Source of the DNA: Kitasatospora mediocidica KCTC 9733
Lineage (GTDB): Bacteria > Actinomycetota > Actinomycetes > Streptomycetales > Streptomycetaceae
Assembly (NCBI RefSeq): GCF_000744225.1
Contig: NZ_JQLN01000005.1
Location: 2,131,001-2,195,000, forward strand
Length of the DNA stretch: 64,000 nt
Reading direction: 5' to 3'
Shown here in pieces: positions 38,188 to 46,311 of the stretch; the stretch's first letter is position 1; each line of letters begins with the position of its first letter. Below the pieces are notes generated by a model. That model had not been told where the DNA came from. It did not search any database and saw only the letters and a list, made by a program, of their open reading frames with translations. The translations under genes were made by a program, and so were the position numbers.

Positions 38188-39207
38188 TCAGGTCAGGGCG
38201 GGAACCGAGGACATGACCGAGAAGGGGTAGTAGCTACCGCGCTTCGCGCCAAGCGGAGTAACCGGGTTCGCGGTTGCGAAGCCGAGACGCATAACGACCC
38301 GCATTGCAGCCGAGTCTTCCTGCATGAGGTTCAAGACGATGGCGCCGGTGTTGTCCTGGATAACACCATCGGTGTGCATCGTGACAGTGATGTCCTGACG
38401 AAGGCCGATGATCGCGTTGTTCCACTGACCGGCGATGAGCGAAGCCTTAGTGGCGTCAAAAGCGCCGTTCTTTGCCTCGCTGGTCGAGAACCCGTAAAGG
38501 TTTCCGCCCGGGGTGCCATCCGTGTTCGGCTGGTAAATCGGGAGACCCTGAGGAGAGCGGTAGCCGGCCAGAGTCCAGCCGAATCCGGGAGCGGTGACAA
38601 AGCCATCGATTCCGTAACCCTGCTTAACCAAACTGGCGCCCTGCTGAGTGATTGCAACTCCGAGATCCGGTCCATTAGCGCCCGTGGCGGTAGCCGGAGT
38701 GGCGACATTTCCGGCCGCGACTGCGGCCGTGTAAATGTCTGTGCTCCACGTGGTCGGACGATTCGCGCCAAAAAGACAGGCGGCATCGATCGCGATGCCC
38801 AGAGCCTCAACAATTCGAGGCTTAACCTCGCCCCAGATATCCACCTGAGCGTCATCAAGGTAAGCAAGCGGGATCGGAACGATAACCGCAAGCTCTTCGG
38901 CAACGAGCTGGACGTTCTTCCACTGCTGCTGAGTGGTGCTCTTGAGTGCGAAGTCCGCCCCGCCCGGCGTTCCGCCGGAGTTCAGGAAGTAGGCCTGAGG
39001 AAGAACACTCAGAACCGGCTGACGCTGAGTAAGCGCGCTCATGCGGGTCATCCGGGCGCGAGACAGAACGGCCGAAGCAGTCGGCAGTTCCTGGATAATC
39101 TCTGCGGACACCGGGGTGGGGACGAGGGCTTCGCCGCCGGCCGGAGTACCGGCGTTGCGGTAGACACCGGAACCATACTGGCCACCGGAGAACGGGTTAG
39201 TAGTCAA
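38188..39207 (-). CDS. Major capsid protein (HK97 fold)
   Basis: A 339-residue protein: N-terminal arm GGEALVPTPVSAEIIQELPTASAVLSRARM, spine region QWKNVQLVAEELAVIVPIPLAYLDDAQVDIWGEVKPRIVEALGIAIDAACLFG, and C-terminal EDSAAMRVVMRLGFATANP. Start TTG 39207 is preferred to an ATG at 39222 because GGGAGG lies seven bases before the TTG and the ATG lies within the upstream hairpin's T-tract. It assembles the head shell with the scaffold encoded just upstream. Confidence 0.88.
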   Translation of the reverse strand: MTTNPFSGGQYGSGVYRNAGTPAGGEALVPTPVSAEIIQELPTASAVLSRARMTRMSALTQRQPVLSVLPQAYFLNSGGTPGGADFALKSTTQQQWKNVQLVAEELAVIVPIPLAYLDDAQVDIWGEVKPRIVEALGIAIDAACLFGANRPTTWSTDIYTAAVAAGNVATPATATGANGPDLGVAITQQGASLVKQGYGIDGFVTAPGFGWTLAGYRSPQGLPIYQPNTDGTPGGNLYGFSTSEAKNGAFDATKASLIAGQWNNAIIGLRQDITVTMHTDGVIQDNTGAIVLNLMQEDSAAMRVVMRLGFATANPVTPLGAKRGSYYPFSVMSSVPALT

Positions 39208-39223
39208 GGAAATTCCTCCCATG

Positions 39224-39260
39224 AAAAAAGCCCGATCTCCGGGCTGGGAGAAATCGGGCT
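39224..39260 (-). terminator. Intrinsic-terminator-like hairpin between scaffold and capsid genes
   Basis: On the minus strand AGCCCGAT...ATCGGGCT (8-bp stem) followed directly by TTTTTT. It has every property of an intrinsic terminator yet stands inside the late operon immediately before the capsid ribosome-binding site. Confidence 0.65.
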
Positions 39261-39265
39261 AGGCA

Positions 39266-39733
39266 TTAGTTGCGCAGCATGTTCGCGCGAATCCACGAAT
39301 TCGGATCCTGAGCCGCGGCAGCACCGCGGTTTCCCTGACCGAGATCAGGAACAGGGGACTTGTCTCCGACGAACTTCAGAAGAGCATCGGCCTGAACAGT
39401 CAATGCCGCCTCGTCAGAGGCGGTCAGAAGCTCTACGGGCACACCCTTTGCAGCCGCCACCTTGTAGCGGGCAAGCTCTGCCTGAGCATTCTGAGCGCTT
39501 TCCTGAGCCGCCTGAGCGGCAGCTTCTGCCCTCTGCTGGTCTGAGAGCTGAGAAGCCTTGATTGAAGCGAGTTCGTCAGCAGCGGCCTTGTTCGCCTTTG
39601 CGGTGGACTCGTTCTGCCGGCTAAGCGCCTTCCACTTGTCCACATCGGCCTGAAGAGACTCGATAGTCGGAGTGGAAGCAGCGGCAGGAGCCGTGGCAGG
39701 AGTGCCGTCGGCGCCAGGAGTAACCTCAGTCAT
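39266..39733 (-). CDS. Capsid scaffold protein
   Basis: A 155-residue, Ala/Gln/Glu-rich protein with a long coiled coil (LQADVDKWKALSRQNESTAKANKAAADELASIKASQLSDQQRAEAAAQAAQE) and a small C-terminal domain (DPNSWIRANMLR). Size, composition and position before the capsid gene are typical of siphovirus scaffolds. Confidence 0.85.
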   Translation of the reverse strand: MTEVTPGADGTPATAPAAASTPTIESLQADVDKWKALSRQNESTAKANKAAADELASIKASQLSDQQRAEAAAQAAQESAQNAQAELARYKVAAAKGVPVELLTASDEAALTVQADALLKFVGDKSPVPDLGQGNRGAAAAQDPNSWIRANMLRN

Positions 39734-39753
39734 TGTCAGTCTCCCGTTTCGGG

Positions 39754-40572
39754 TCAGGCATCCGTTTCGGCTGCCGATGGAATGTCGGCAGGCCCTCGGA
39801 AGGACTGCCCTCGGACCGTCAAGACCGGCCCTAGTTCTCCGTGCTCTCGCACTTCGAGGATGTGATTCCCGTAGTACGGCGAGAACTTCCCGGAGACGTC
39901 TGAGGCTTGCGCCTCTTCGTGAAGGAATGCCTTGTCAATGCGCTGCCCCGGATCCTTTTCGGCCGTAATCGGGGAGACGCCACAAGTGCAGTTGTTGTGA
40001 ATCGGCATCAGCTCTGCAATGTGGTATCGCTGTGTGGCGGCGATCTGGCAGAGCTGGCAGGACCGAGCGGAAGAGACAATCCGGCGATAGCCGACGACTC
40101 CAAGCTGCGGACCTGATTCAGAGAGCGCGATTCGCGAGGAGTGCGTTCGAGCCAACTGGAGATCGGTTGCGATCATCGACAGGGCCCGTTGTTCTCCGAG
40201 GCCTACGGCCTGAGAGAATTCGACGTCCTGCGAGAGCTGATACCAGATCTCTTTGAAAGGTCGCTCATACTCGATCTCTGGAGTAACCCCATTTCGGAGT
40301 GCAGCACCCGTCACCTTTTCGGCAGGGATGCCAAGTGGCTGGACTCGACGTCCGGCCATCTCAGAGAGGATCTGAGCGATATAAAGATCCGTCAGCGTGG
40401 CTATGGTCTGCTGACTTGCTGCCATGAGTGGGACGATCTGGTCGAGCCATGCGGCTAGTCCGTCGTCTGAGTAGTCGGGGAGTCCGAGCCAGACGGCCTG
40501 AGCCGTCTGCGTGGTCCTGGTCCTGACTGCCGCTACTGCGGCACTGGCTCTGACAGCAAGAGCAGTAGTCAC
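39754..40572 (-). CDS. MuF-like capsid maturation / head morphogenesis protein
   Basis: A 272-residue protein downstream of the portal gene (ATGA overlap). The central segment VGYRRIVSSARSCQLCQIAATQRYHIAELMPIHNNCTCGVSPI carries the Cys/His cluster (CQLC...H..CTC) that marks actinophage MuF-type minor head proteins. Confidence 0.85.
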   Translation of the reverse strand: MTTALAVRASAAVAAVRTRTTQTAQAVWLGLPDYSDDGLAAWLDQIVPLMAASQQTIATLTDLYIAQILSEMAGRRVQPLGIPAEKVTGAALRNGVTPEIEYERPFKEIWYQLSQDVEFSQAVGLGEQRALSMIATDLQLARTHSSRIALSESGPQLGVVGYRRIVSSARSCQLCQIAATQRYHIAELMPIHNNCTCGVSPITAEKDPGQRIDKAFLHEEAQASDVSGKFSPYYGNHILEVREHGELGPVLTVRGQSFRGPADIPSAAETDA

Positions 40573-42032
40573 TTACCGGCCGGCTGAACCGGCGGTGTCT
40601 GTCCCGGCAGAGCCGGGGAGGGAGCGCCAGGAGCAGTGAGCGCCATCGTGCTGGCGCCCGGGGCCGAGCCGGGATCAACGCCGAGAGGGCTGTTGAGGGA
40701 CGCCAGAAGGGCATCCTTCATCCGCTCTGTCTCCATGCGGTCAATCTCAGAAGGCGTGAAACCGAGAAGCGCCATGCGCTCTCTGAACGGGACGCCGGAG
40801 GCTTCCCACTTCACGGCAGCGTCTGCAAGCTCTGCGAGCGTGTGTCTTTCGGGATCGGCCCAGACAATCACGCTGTCCTGACCGATCGAGGAGCCGACAT
40901 AGGCGCCGGCCATCCGAATGACCCTCTCCCAGCACTCACCAAATTCAACGGCCCTGTCCTTGACCTTCGAGGTCAGTCCAGACTCAGCCGCGGCAAGCGC
41001 GTCACCTGAAACATTGGCGATGTCCGCGAGTAGATAGTGAGGGGGCGTGCGGCTGATGGCCGCAATGTCTCGGATGTCCGCGGAGCAAGCCGAAAGAATC
41101 GGCTTGAGATCGGTTGCCTGAAAATCGCCAAACTCGGCAGCCTCATCCGGAACTATCCAGAGGAGATCGGCGCCAGGATCGAAAGGACGCTCAGGATTCC
41201 CGTTCTCGTCTTCGACCTCAACGCCCTTCACCCATCTCTGCCGGTAGGCTTGCATAGCCTGAGTGACGAGACGATCGAGGACGGTCGTATTGATCCTGTC
41301 CTGGATATCGGTAACGTCCTCGAACTCACCCATGCCCATCGGGGAGCGAAAGCGCCGATTGATAAACGGGACGATGGGGACTTCACCGAGTGGGTTCCGT
41401 GCCGCGGGTCTATCCGGATCAATCTCCCACGCCGTTGCCTGCCATTCGGCGTTGGTCTGTCCGGCCTTGACGGCTCGAAAGTAGTAGATCACCCGTGGCG
41501 TATAGACAATCGCTAGCTGACGGCCCTCGATCGAGTCGACCCAAGTCTTCATGCCGGCCAACAGCCTCCGCGGTCGGACCGGGTCCGACTCGTGAATGAC
41601 GCTGAACGGATCCTCCGGAGTGATCAGGGGAGTCGTTGCGTCATCTGGATTTGGACCGACAATCACGTAGGAACGCCCGAGGGCTCCAGCCTTGTGATGA
41701 ACGATGCCGCAATCGGCATCGAGACTGTTCGCCTGCCAGATTCGCCATGCGTCTTTGTCGGTCTCCTGTGTACCGGCCGTGCCGGTACGAAAACCAGTAA
41801 CCCTAAGACGCTCTCTTACGGCCTCTGCGATGAGGCCCGTGTAGTTGCTTCGGGACATCCTCTGAAGCCGATGATAGGTCTCCCGCATCTTCCTGTTGCC
41901 CGTTGGCAAGGGATGCTTTCCCTCGTCATACTGAGACAGCGTCTCCAGGCGCCCGAGATCGGCTGCGAGTGTGTTTCCGAGGCGCAGGAGCCACCAACCG
42001 GGGGAATTCGGAGTGTTGGCGTCGTTGAGCAC
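40569..42032 (-). CDS. Portal protein
   Basis: A 487-residue protein: RMSRSNYTGLIAEAVRERLRVTGFR, DIQDRINTTVLDRLVTQAMQAYRQRWVKGVE (portal stem), ISRTPPHYLLADIANVSGDALAAAESGLTSKVKDRAVEFGECWERVIRMAG, the SPP1 gp6-like portal signature. It forms the dodecameric DNA channel and contacts the terminase encoded just upstream. Confidence 0.92.
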   Translation of the reverse strand: MLNDANTPNSPGWWLLRLGNTLAADLGRLETLSQYDEGKHPLPTGNRKMRETYHRLQRMSRSNYTGLIAEAVRERLRVTGFRTGTAGTQETDKDAWRIWQANSLDADCGIVHHKAGALGRSYVIVGPNPDDATTPLITPEDPFSVIHESDPVRPRRLLAGMKTWVDSIEGRQLAIVYTPRVIYYFRAVKAGQTNAEWQATAWEIDPDRPAARNPLGEVPIVPFINRRFRSPMGMGEFEDVTDIQDRINTTVLDRLVTQAMQAYRQRWVKGVEVEDENGNPERPFDPGADLLWIVPDEAAEFGDFQATDLKPILSACSADIRDIAAISRTPPHYLLADIANVSGDALAAAESGLTSKVKDRAVEFGECWERVIRMAGAYVGSSIGQDSVIVWADPERHTLAELADAAVKWEASGVPFRERMALLGFTPSEIDRMETERMKDALLASLNSPLGVDPGSAPGASTMALTAPGAPSPALPGQTPPVQPAGK

Positions 42033-42043
42033 TCATGACCCCC

Positions 42044-43648
42044 TTAGAATCGGTAGAGCTTCCTGGACTTCTTTTTGACCTCGGTCACGCCGGCTGCGAT
42101 AGCATCGGCGCGTGCCTTGAAGGCAAGAGTTGCAGCGATAGCGGCGTCGATCTTCTTTGGCGAAGACGGATGTTCTTTGGCGATCGTCACTCCAGCGCGG
42201 CCTACTCGGCGACGCGCATTGAGCATGTGGCGCGTTAGCGCGAAGGATCCGTCATGAGTCATTTCGCGATCGATGATCGCGTTATGGATGATCTCCAGGG
42301 CGCGGACAGTCAGTGAGGCGCGACCACCTGTCATCCACCACTCAACAAGGTGATTGGCCGAGGCCTTGACCTGGAGGCGTGGACCGTACTTCGCCTCCCA
42401 CGTATTGACGTGACCTTCCCATTTTGCAGGGTCGGCATAGAAGCCGACCACAGAATACCGATCGAAGGCATCGTCCACGGCGGCAAGAACCTCGATGATC
42501 GGGACTTCCCAGCCTTCTCCGTCAGGCCCTTCGGGCTGTTCCCACACGGCAATCTGGAAGAGGTGTCCATCACTCACGCGGCAACCGATAAGTGCCGTTG
42601 CGTCGGTAACGCCGCGGGTTCGCTTGCGGGATCCGTCGAACCCGAGAGTCACGACGTCTCCGGGCTCAGCCGGCCGATCGAGATCTTGACATGCAAGCCA
42701 TTCAGGCTGAGACAGCCATGAGTCGGTTGCATGGGTGATCATGTTGAAGTAGAACCGGTCAGAGTCTTGCGGATCCGTAGCCGGATCCCAGATCTCTGAA
42801 ATGATCCGCTCGAAGTTGATCCATACGGCATCGCCGTAGACGTGCCGCAGAGCGGCAAGGATGGACTTCTCGTCCGTCTTGTCGACTTCGAAGGGCGGCT
42901 CTACGTGATCGTAGAGAAGGCCGCTATCGCGAACCTTCCTCTCTCGGATCTTCTGAGCGAACTCGGCTGACTTCTCGGCCACCGAATCTTCGCCAGGAAC
43001 GAAGGCATTGGTCGTCTCGATGGATCGACCATTCATCTTCGCCAGATTTCGGCGAAGGACATCTGAGAGTCGATGACCGCCGTTGACAGCGTTCCAAAGG
43101 TGAGTCTCGTCTAGGACAGCGAAAGTCGTTCGCTGCCCCTCGCGTGACGTGCTGCTAGCCGTGACTGGGATGAGCTTCCCCGTCGCACTGAAGGTGCGAG
43201 TCAGGCCGATATCAAGGCTCGGATAGTTCTCAAGGGCGGGGCCCTTAAGCATCTCCTGGACGAGATCGTAAGTGTTGCCCGTCTGGTCCTCGGAGACTGC
43301 CGCTAGTTGGACTAGCGGGGACGCCTGAGGCCGTCCTATCGGCTCACCGGAGAAGGCGTCACGGCCTTCGTAGACAACGGGTCCTAGAAGCTCCGCGCAG
43401 CAGATAGCCGCAAGCATGGGGCTCTTTCCCCAGCCCTTCGGGCGGGAGATCACTCCGCGGCGATAGGTGAACTTCCCGGCGCCATCGACGGCATAGAAGT
43501 GAGTGATGAAGGCCGCTTGCTCATCGGTGAAGATGAAGGGGTCGCCCTGGTGGTCTCCGTCTGGTTGGACGAGATTATCTCGACACCAGTCGAGAACTCG
43601 ATATCCAAGGGTCTGATCAGGGGGAAGCGGCCTTAGCTTCTCATTCAC
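42044..43648 (-). CDS. Terminase large subunit
   Basis: A 534-residue packaging motor: Walker A RRGVISRPKGWGKSPM, Walker B-like TFAVLDETHLW, coupling region, and the nuclease domain with LGFDGSRKR and VVGFYADPAKWEGH acidic residues. Start GTG 43648 is chosen because it overlaps the end of a small zinc-finger gene in the pattern used throughout the operon; the frame stays open to an upstream ATG at 43753 that would overprint that gene. Confidence 0.92.
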   Translation of the reverse strand: MNEKLRPLPPDQTLGYRVLDWCRDNLVQPDGDHQGDPFIFTDEQAAFITHFYAVDGAGKFTYRRGVISRPKGWGKSPMLAAICCAELLGPVVYEGRDAFSGEPIGRPQASPLVQLAAVSEDQTGNTYDLVQEMLKGPALENYPSLDIGLTRTFSATGKLIPVTASSTSREGQRTTFAVLDETHLWNAVNGGHRLSDVLRRNLAKMNGRSIETTNAFVPGEDSVAEKSAEFAQKIRERKVRDSGLLYDHVEPPFEVDKTDEKSILAALRHVYGDAVWINFERIISEIWDPATDPQDSDRFYFNMITHATDSWLSQPEWLACQDLDRPAEPGDVVTLGFDGSRKRTRGVTDATALIGCRVSDGHLFQIAVWEQPEGPDGEGWEVPIIEVLAAVDDAFDRYSVVGFYADPAKWEGHVNTWEAKYGPRLQVKASANHLVEWWMTGGRASLTVRALEIIHNAIIDREMTHDGSFALTRHMLNARRRVGRAGVTIAKEHPSSPKKIDAAIAATLAFKARADAIAAGVTEVKKKSRKLYRF

Positions 43649-43799
43649 TACGCTGGGACTGGTCGTGCCAGCCCTGATGAAGGTTGACCTGAGAGCTAGG
43701 AACCAGGGCGCCGCAGGCTGGGCAACAACGCATCGCAGGGGGCTGAGGAGCAACTTCCGACCACTTGTCTACCCAGGCTTGAGACTGCTTCGGCTTCAT
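43641..43799 (-). CDS. Small C2H2-like zinc-finger protein between terminase genes
   Basis: A 52-residue ORF. RCCPACGALVPSSQVNLHQGWH is a C-x2-C-x12-H-x4-H zinc finger. Its ATG overlaps the small-terminase stop (ATGA), and its TGA overlaps the large-terminase GTG, so it is a translated member of the packaging operon. It may help packaging specificity; the role is inferred from position only. Confidence 0.7.
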   Translation of the reverse strand: MKPKQSQAWVDKWSEVAPQPPAMRCCPACGALVPSSQVNLHQGWHDQSQRSE

Positions 43800-44275
43800 T
43801 GCTCACCCCCGGCCGCGTAGCGGCCTCGGTAGTCTGCAAGTCGAGAGACGTCAGGAGAGATAGCCGGAGACTCAGTCTCAACGGCCGACTCCTCGGGATC
43901 GATCTCAATCTTCAGGCGAAGCCTGTCCTCTGGAGTCGCGCCGAACTTAGCGACTCGAAGACGAAGCTCTGAGGCGACCGAACGATCGCCATTCCAGAAC
44001 TCGGCATGAAGGACGGCAGTCTCCAAGAGGAAATCCCAGTCAGCTGAAGTGAACTGCTGAGCCATGGCGCTTTGGCGCCAGTGCAGCCACCATGCCTTCG
44101 TTTGGTCAGGCCAGGAGAGGCCGACGGCCGCACCGTCGATTCGGACCGAGTAACCGGACCGCGGTAGCGGGGAGCCCCTGAGGACTCCATCCGAGACGAG
44201 GGAAGTAGTCGATCCCGTCGCGTTGCGACGTCTGCGCTTGTCTGCCGGCTTGGGAGCCGGCCCTCTGCCGGGCAT
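43796..44275 (-). CDS. Terminase small subunit
   Basis: A 159-residue protein with a basic N-terminus (PGRGPAPKPADKRRRRNATGST), WPDQTKAWWLHWRQSAMAQQFTSADWDFLLETAVLHAEFW and SELRLRVAKFGATPEDRLRLKI, the pattern of actinophage small terminases. It recognises the packaging site, which should be nearby, probably in the non-coding block at 45.2-45.9 kb. Confidence 0.85.
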   Translation of the reverse strand: MPGRGPAPKPADKRRRRNATGSTTSLVSDGVLRGSPLPRSGYSVRIDGAAVGLSWPDQTKAWWLHWRQSAMAQQFTSADWDFLLETAVLHAEFWNGDRSVASELRLRVAKFGATPEDRLRLKIEIDPEESAVETESPAISPDVSRLADYRGRYAAGGEQ

Positions 44276-44296
44276 GTTGACTACCTCCCTTCGGGG

Positions 44297-44473
44297 TCAT
44301 TCCTTGTCGAACGCGCGATGCGCGTCGTAGATCAGCTCATCGCCCCACGATTGATGAGTCCTCGATGCCCGTCGGCTCCAGGCCGACGCGATGTGTCGAA
44401 CCTCAGCCGCGGAAGCGGCCTGATCGAGGGCCGAGCAAAGCTCTTCCAGGGTCCGGATCTGTCTGTCAGGCAT
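44297..44473 (-). CDS. Small phage protein upstream of terminase
   Basis: A 58-residue helical protein (RTLEELCSALDQAASAAEVRHIASAWSRRASR). Its ATG overlaps the stop of the preceding gene (ATGCCTGA). The function is unknown. Confidence 0.6.
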   Translation of the reverse strand: MPDRQIRTLEELCSALDQAASAAEVRHIASAWSRRASRTHQSWGDELIYDAHRAFDKE

Positions 44474-44675
44474 CGCGAAGCGCTGCTGAGGACTTGAAGG
44501 TATCGGGGACGAATCCGTATCGAGGATCGAGGATCTGGCCGAGATAGGCGCCAAACGCAGTTAGAAACTCCTCGTATCCTCGCCATACGGGCGCGTGCCG
44601 ATCGAAGGACACAACGGGAACCTCCGACGGGCCGTAGGCCGTCTGAACAGCTGAGATGCGTTCCTGTGGCTTCAC
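44466..44675 (-). CDS. Small phage protein
   Basis: A 69-residue protein from GTG with AAGGAG eight bases upstream (VVSFDRHAPVWRGYEEFLTAFGAYLGQILDPRYGFVPDTF). Aromatic-rich; no domain recognised. The 212 bases between it and the HNH gene show no convincing gene, only a short GGGG/CCCC hairpin near 44776-44790. Confidence 0.6.
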   Translation of the reverse strand: MKPQERISAVQTAYGPSEVPVVSFDRHAPVWRGYEEFLTAFGAYLGQILDPRYGFVPDTFKSSAALRDA

Positions 44676-44887
44676 GTCGAAACGCTCCTTCCGGCCGTGA
44701 ACGGCCTAGATCATCATTTCGGCCAGTCCCGTACATCCTTCTAGCCGCAGGTTCGTCCCGATGAAAATCCCAGGCCATAGGGGTCTACCCCCCCATAGTC
44801 GAAGGCCATCAGATGATCCGGCATTCGAATCCGAGGAAGGGTTGGGAGTCGGATCCAAAGCCGGCCGGATGGTCGGCCGGAAGCCGA

Positions 44888-45193
44888 TCAGATCAATCCG
44901 GGATGGCGAGGCGCCTTGCGCCACATGGATTCGCGCTTCCGCGCGGTATTGCCCTCCGCAGAAGACTTCCGGGAGTGATGCCACGCGCAAAGCGCTCGTA
45001 GATTGGCGGGCTCGTGAGAGCCGCCATTGATGATGTGGTCGACGTCAGTAGCTCGCTTTGGGCAGCGAGCATTCGTCTCTTGCATCATCCATGTGCACTG
45101 ATGTCCATCCCTGGCAAGCACAGCTTGCCGAATGGATGACCAGTTGCTAGGTAGCTGACTGCGTCGATTACTGCCTTGCCATTGAGAGCCCAT
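44888..45193 (-). CDS. HNH endonuclease
   Basis: A 101-residue protein starting at ATG 45193 after GGGGG. SSIRQAVLARDGHQCTWMM, CPKRATDVDHIINGGSHEPANLRALCAWHHSRKS is a textbook HNH domain with two structural cysteines. HNH enzymes beside terminase genes stimulate cos cleavage in several siphophages (established for HK97-like systems), so this phage is probably cos-type. Confidence 0.9.
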   Translation of the reverse strand: MGSQWQGSNRRSQLPSNWSSIRQAVLARDGHQCTWMMQETNARCPKRATDVDHIINGGSHEPANLRALCAWHHSRKSSAEGNTARKRESMWRKAPRHPGLI

Positions 45194-45227
45194 ATATGAA
45201 CCCCCTATGTGGAAGGCTTGCATTAGG

Positions 45228-45300
45228 TGGCCTAGTAGGATTCGAACCTACGACTAACCGGAATCTTTCCGTCGCTCTGGCCATACTGAGCTATAGGCCA
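45228..45300 (-). tRNA. tRNA-like element with an abnormal anticodon arm (possible pseudo-tRNA)
   Basis: The minus strand folds as a tRNA: acceptor TGGCCTA/TAGGCCA (7 bp), D stem GCTC/GAGC, T arm GTAGG-TTCGAAT-CCTAC, all perfect. The anticodon arm is not normal: it pairs either as CGGAA/TTCCG with a 3-base loop, or as a mismatched stem with loop AAAGATT that lacks U33 and would read AGA. The 3' end continues CC then T, so CCA is not encoded. It may be a degenerate or structurally unusual phage tRNA. Confidence 0.6.
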
Positions 45301-45632
45301 CTTGTGACATCGAGAAGCTACTATCGTGGCACTCTGGAAAGTGGCGACTCAGCTTGCTTGTCGGAAGCATGGATTCCAGGTGGAGCGAAACACGTACCCA
45401 TCCATGACCTATCTCGATATCCCATAACCGCCCCACAAGGGCGGGTGATTAATTCGATCCGTCTAGGACGGATGAAAAACGAAGCCGGCACAGAACTTTT
45501 CTCCGCTACCGATGAACTTCGTGAAGATTGAAATTCCGGTCACCAGGAATCAGGACGGGAGCACATCCAAGGACTCAACCAGTGACCGGAAAACCGTGAA
45601 GCGCTCTCGCGCGATTGAAGTAGTTATCTAGT

Positions 45633-45722
45633 AGCGATTCCCCTTGAGGGGAATCGCTTGATATCTGATATCAATTCAGCCGAAGACCTTTGAAGGTCTT
45701 CGGCATTATCAATACTGATAAT
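45633..45722. repeat. Three consecutive hairpins, two with identical TTGA loops
   Basis: Stem 1: 45633-45643 with 45648-45658 (arm AGCGATTCCCC). Stem 2: 45679-45689 with 45694-45704 (arm GCCGAAGACCT). Both are perfect 11-bp stems closed by TTGA. Stem 3: ATTATCA-ATAC-TGATAAT at 45705-45722. Regular spacing and shared loop suggest more than termination. Confidence 0.7.
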
Positions 45723-45855
45723 TACTAATGACGGGCGCGCGAGGCGCCTGAGCGATGCTCTCACCCTGGTTATGGGTGTCCATCCGTCCCTGAGCGGACA
45801 TCGGTCCGCGTAACGGTTTGGTCACGTGCCCTGACCTGCACTGATGGCGTCTCAC

Positions 45856-45893
45856 GCTTAACGCTTGACAGGCAATCGCAGAGCTGCCAAGCT
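45856..45893 (+). promoter_or_regulatory. 16-bp phage repeat, copy 6, with promoter elements
   Basis: GCTTAACGCTTGACAG at 45856-45871; TTGACA 45865-45870, 17-base spacer, CAAGCT (45888-45893). The predicted start of transcription coincides with the ATG at 45900. Confidence 0.7.
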
Positions 45894-45906
45894 TAACGCA
45901 TGACAG
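45891..45906 (+). promoter_or_regulatory. 16-bp phage repeat, copy 7 (CAT variant), containing a start codon
   Basis: GCTTAACGCATGACAG; the ATG within it (45900) is the start codon of the next gene. It lies 35 bases from copy 6, the closest spacing of any two copies. Confidence 0.7.
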
Positions 45907-46085
45907 AACGCGATCGACAAGCAAGACTTTCCACCGACGACGCTATGGCGGCCTTGCGCTCTGCCATACGGGCAGAGGCTGCTCAGGAGTTGCTGGCACT
46001 TATGGACTGCACAAAAAGACCGGTTCATGCTGGGCTCTGGCTCGCTGCGACAACTCTCGATCCGTCAGTCAATAACTTTGACTAG
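45900..46085 (+). CDS. Small phage protein, probably leaderless
   Basis: A 61-residue helical protein (LSTDDAMAALRSAIRAEAAQELLALMDCTKRP). No Shine-Dalgarno is present; the ATG lies in repeat copy 7 exactly where transcription from copy 6 should begin, so translation is probably leaderless, a common mode in actinobacteria. First gene of the right-hand operon. The function is unknown. Confidence 0.6.
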   Translation: MTERDRQARLSTDDAMAALRSAIRAEAAQELLALMDCTKRPVHAGLWLAATTLDPSVNNFD

Positions 46086-46129
46086 GCTTCTCATCAAGAC
46101 GAACGGCCGGAACTCATTTGGGAGTGAAC

Positions 46130-46231
46130 ATGCCCGAAGACGTTGATTGGGAACGTCGGTGCTTGATCCACGGCGAGAAGTGCGACGGAAACCCGAAGCA
46201 GCCTCACATGTTCCCGATCAAGAAAAAGTAA
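46130..46231 (+). CDS. Very small phage protein
   Basis: A 33-residue ORF with GGGAG five bases before the ATG; contains paired cysteines/histidines (RRCLIHGEKCDGNPKQPH) and a lysine tail. Phage-like codon use and a good ribosome-binding site support it; the function is unknown. Confidence 0.55.
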   Translation: MPEDVDWERRCLIHGEKCDGNPKQPHMFPIKKK

Positions 46232-46311
46232 GCCGAAACGGCCTTTGGGCCGTCCATCAGGAATGGTCTCCTGATGCTGATGAGGCAGACCCCTCGATGA
46301 CTGGAGTCATC

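Larger units (their letters stand above)
45301..45899. other. Structured non-coding block, probable cos/replication region
   Basis: About 600 bases lacking any gene with phage codon character separate the minus-strand late operon from the plus-strand right operon. It contains a separated 10-bp inverted repeat (TTCCGGTCAC 45534-45543, GTGACCGGAA 45582-45591), three stacked hairpins (45633-45722) and two copies of the 16-bp repeat. Position next to HNH and small terminase genes suggests the packaging site. Confidence 0.55.

Noticed and set aside
38176..39561. Plus-strand frame antisense to capsid and scaffold genes
   Set aside because: No phage-like motif; capsid frame is well supported on the other strand.
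44706..44990. Minus-strand frame overlapping the HNH gene
   Set aside because: Overlaps a clear HNH domain in another frame and has random composition with a disordered centre.
46147..46311. N-terminal extension of the protein at 46312
   Set aside because: Overlaps a well-initiated small gene and lacks a ribosome-binding site.
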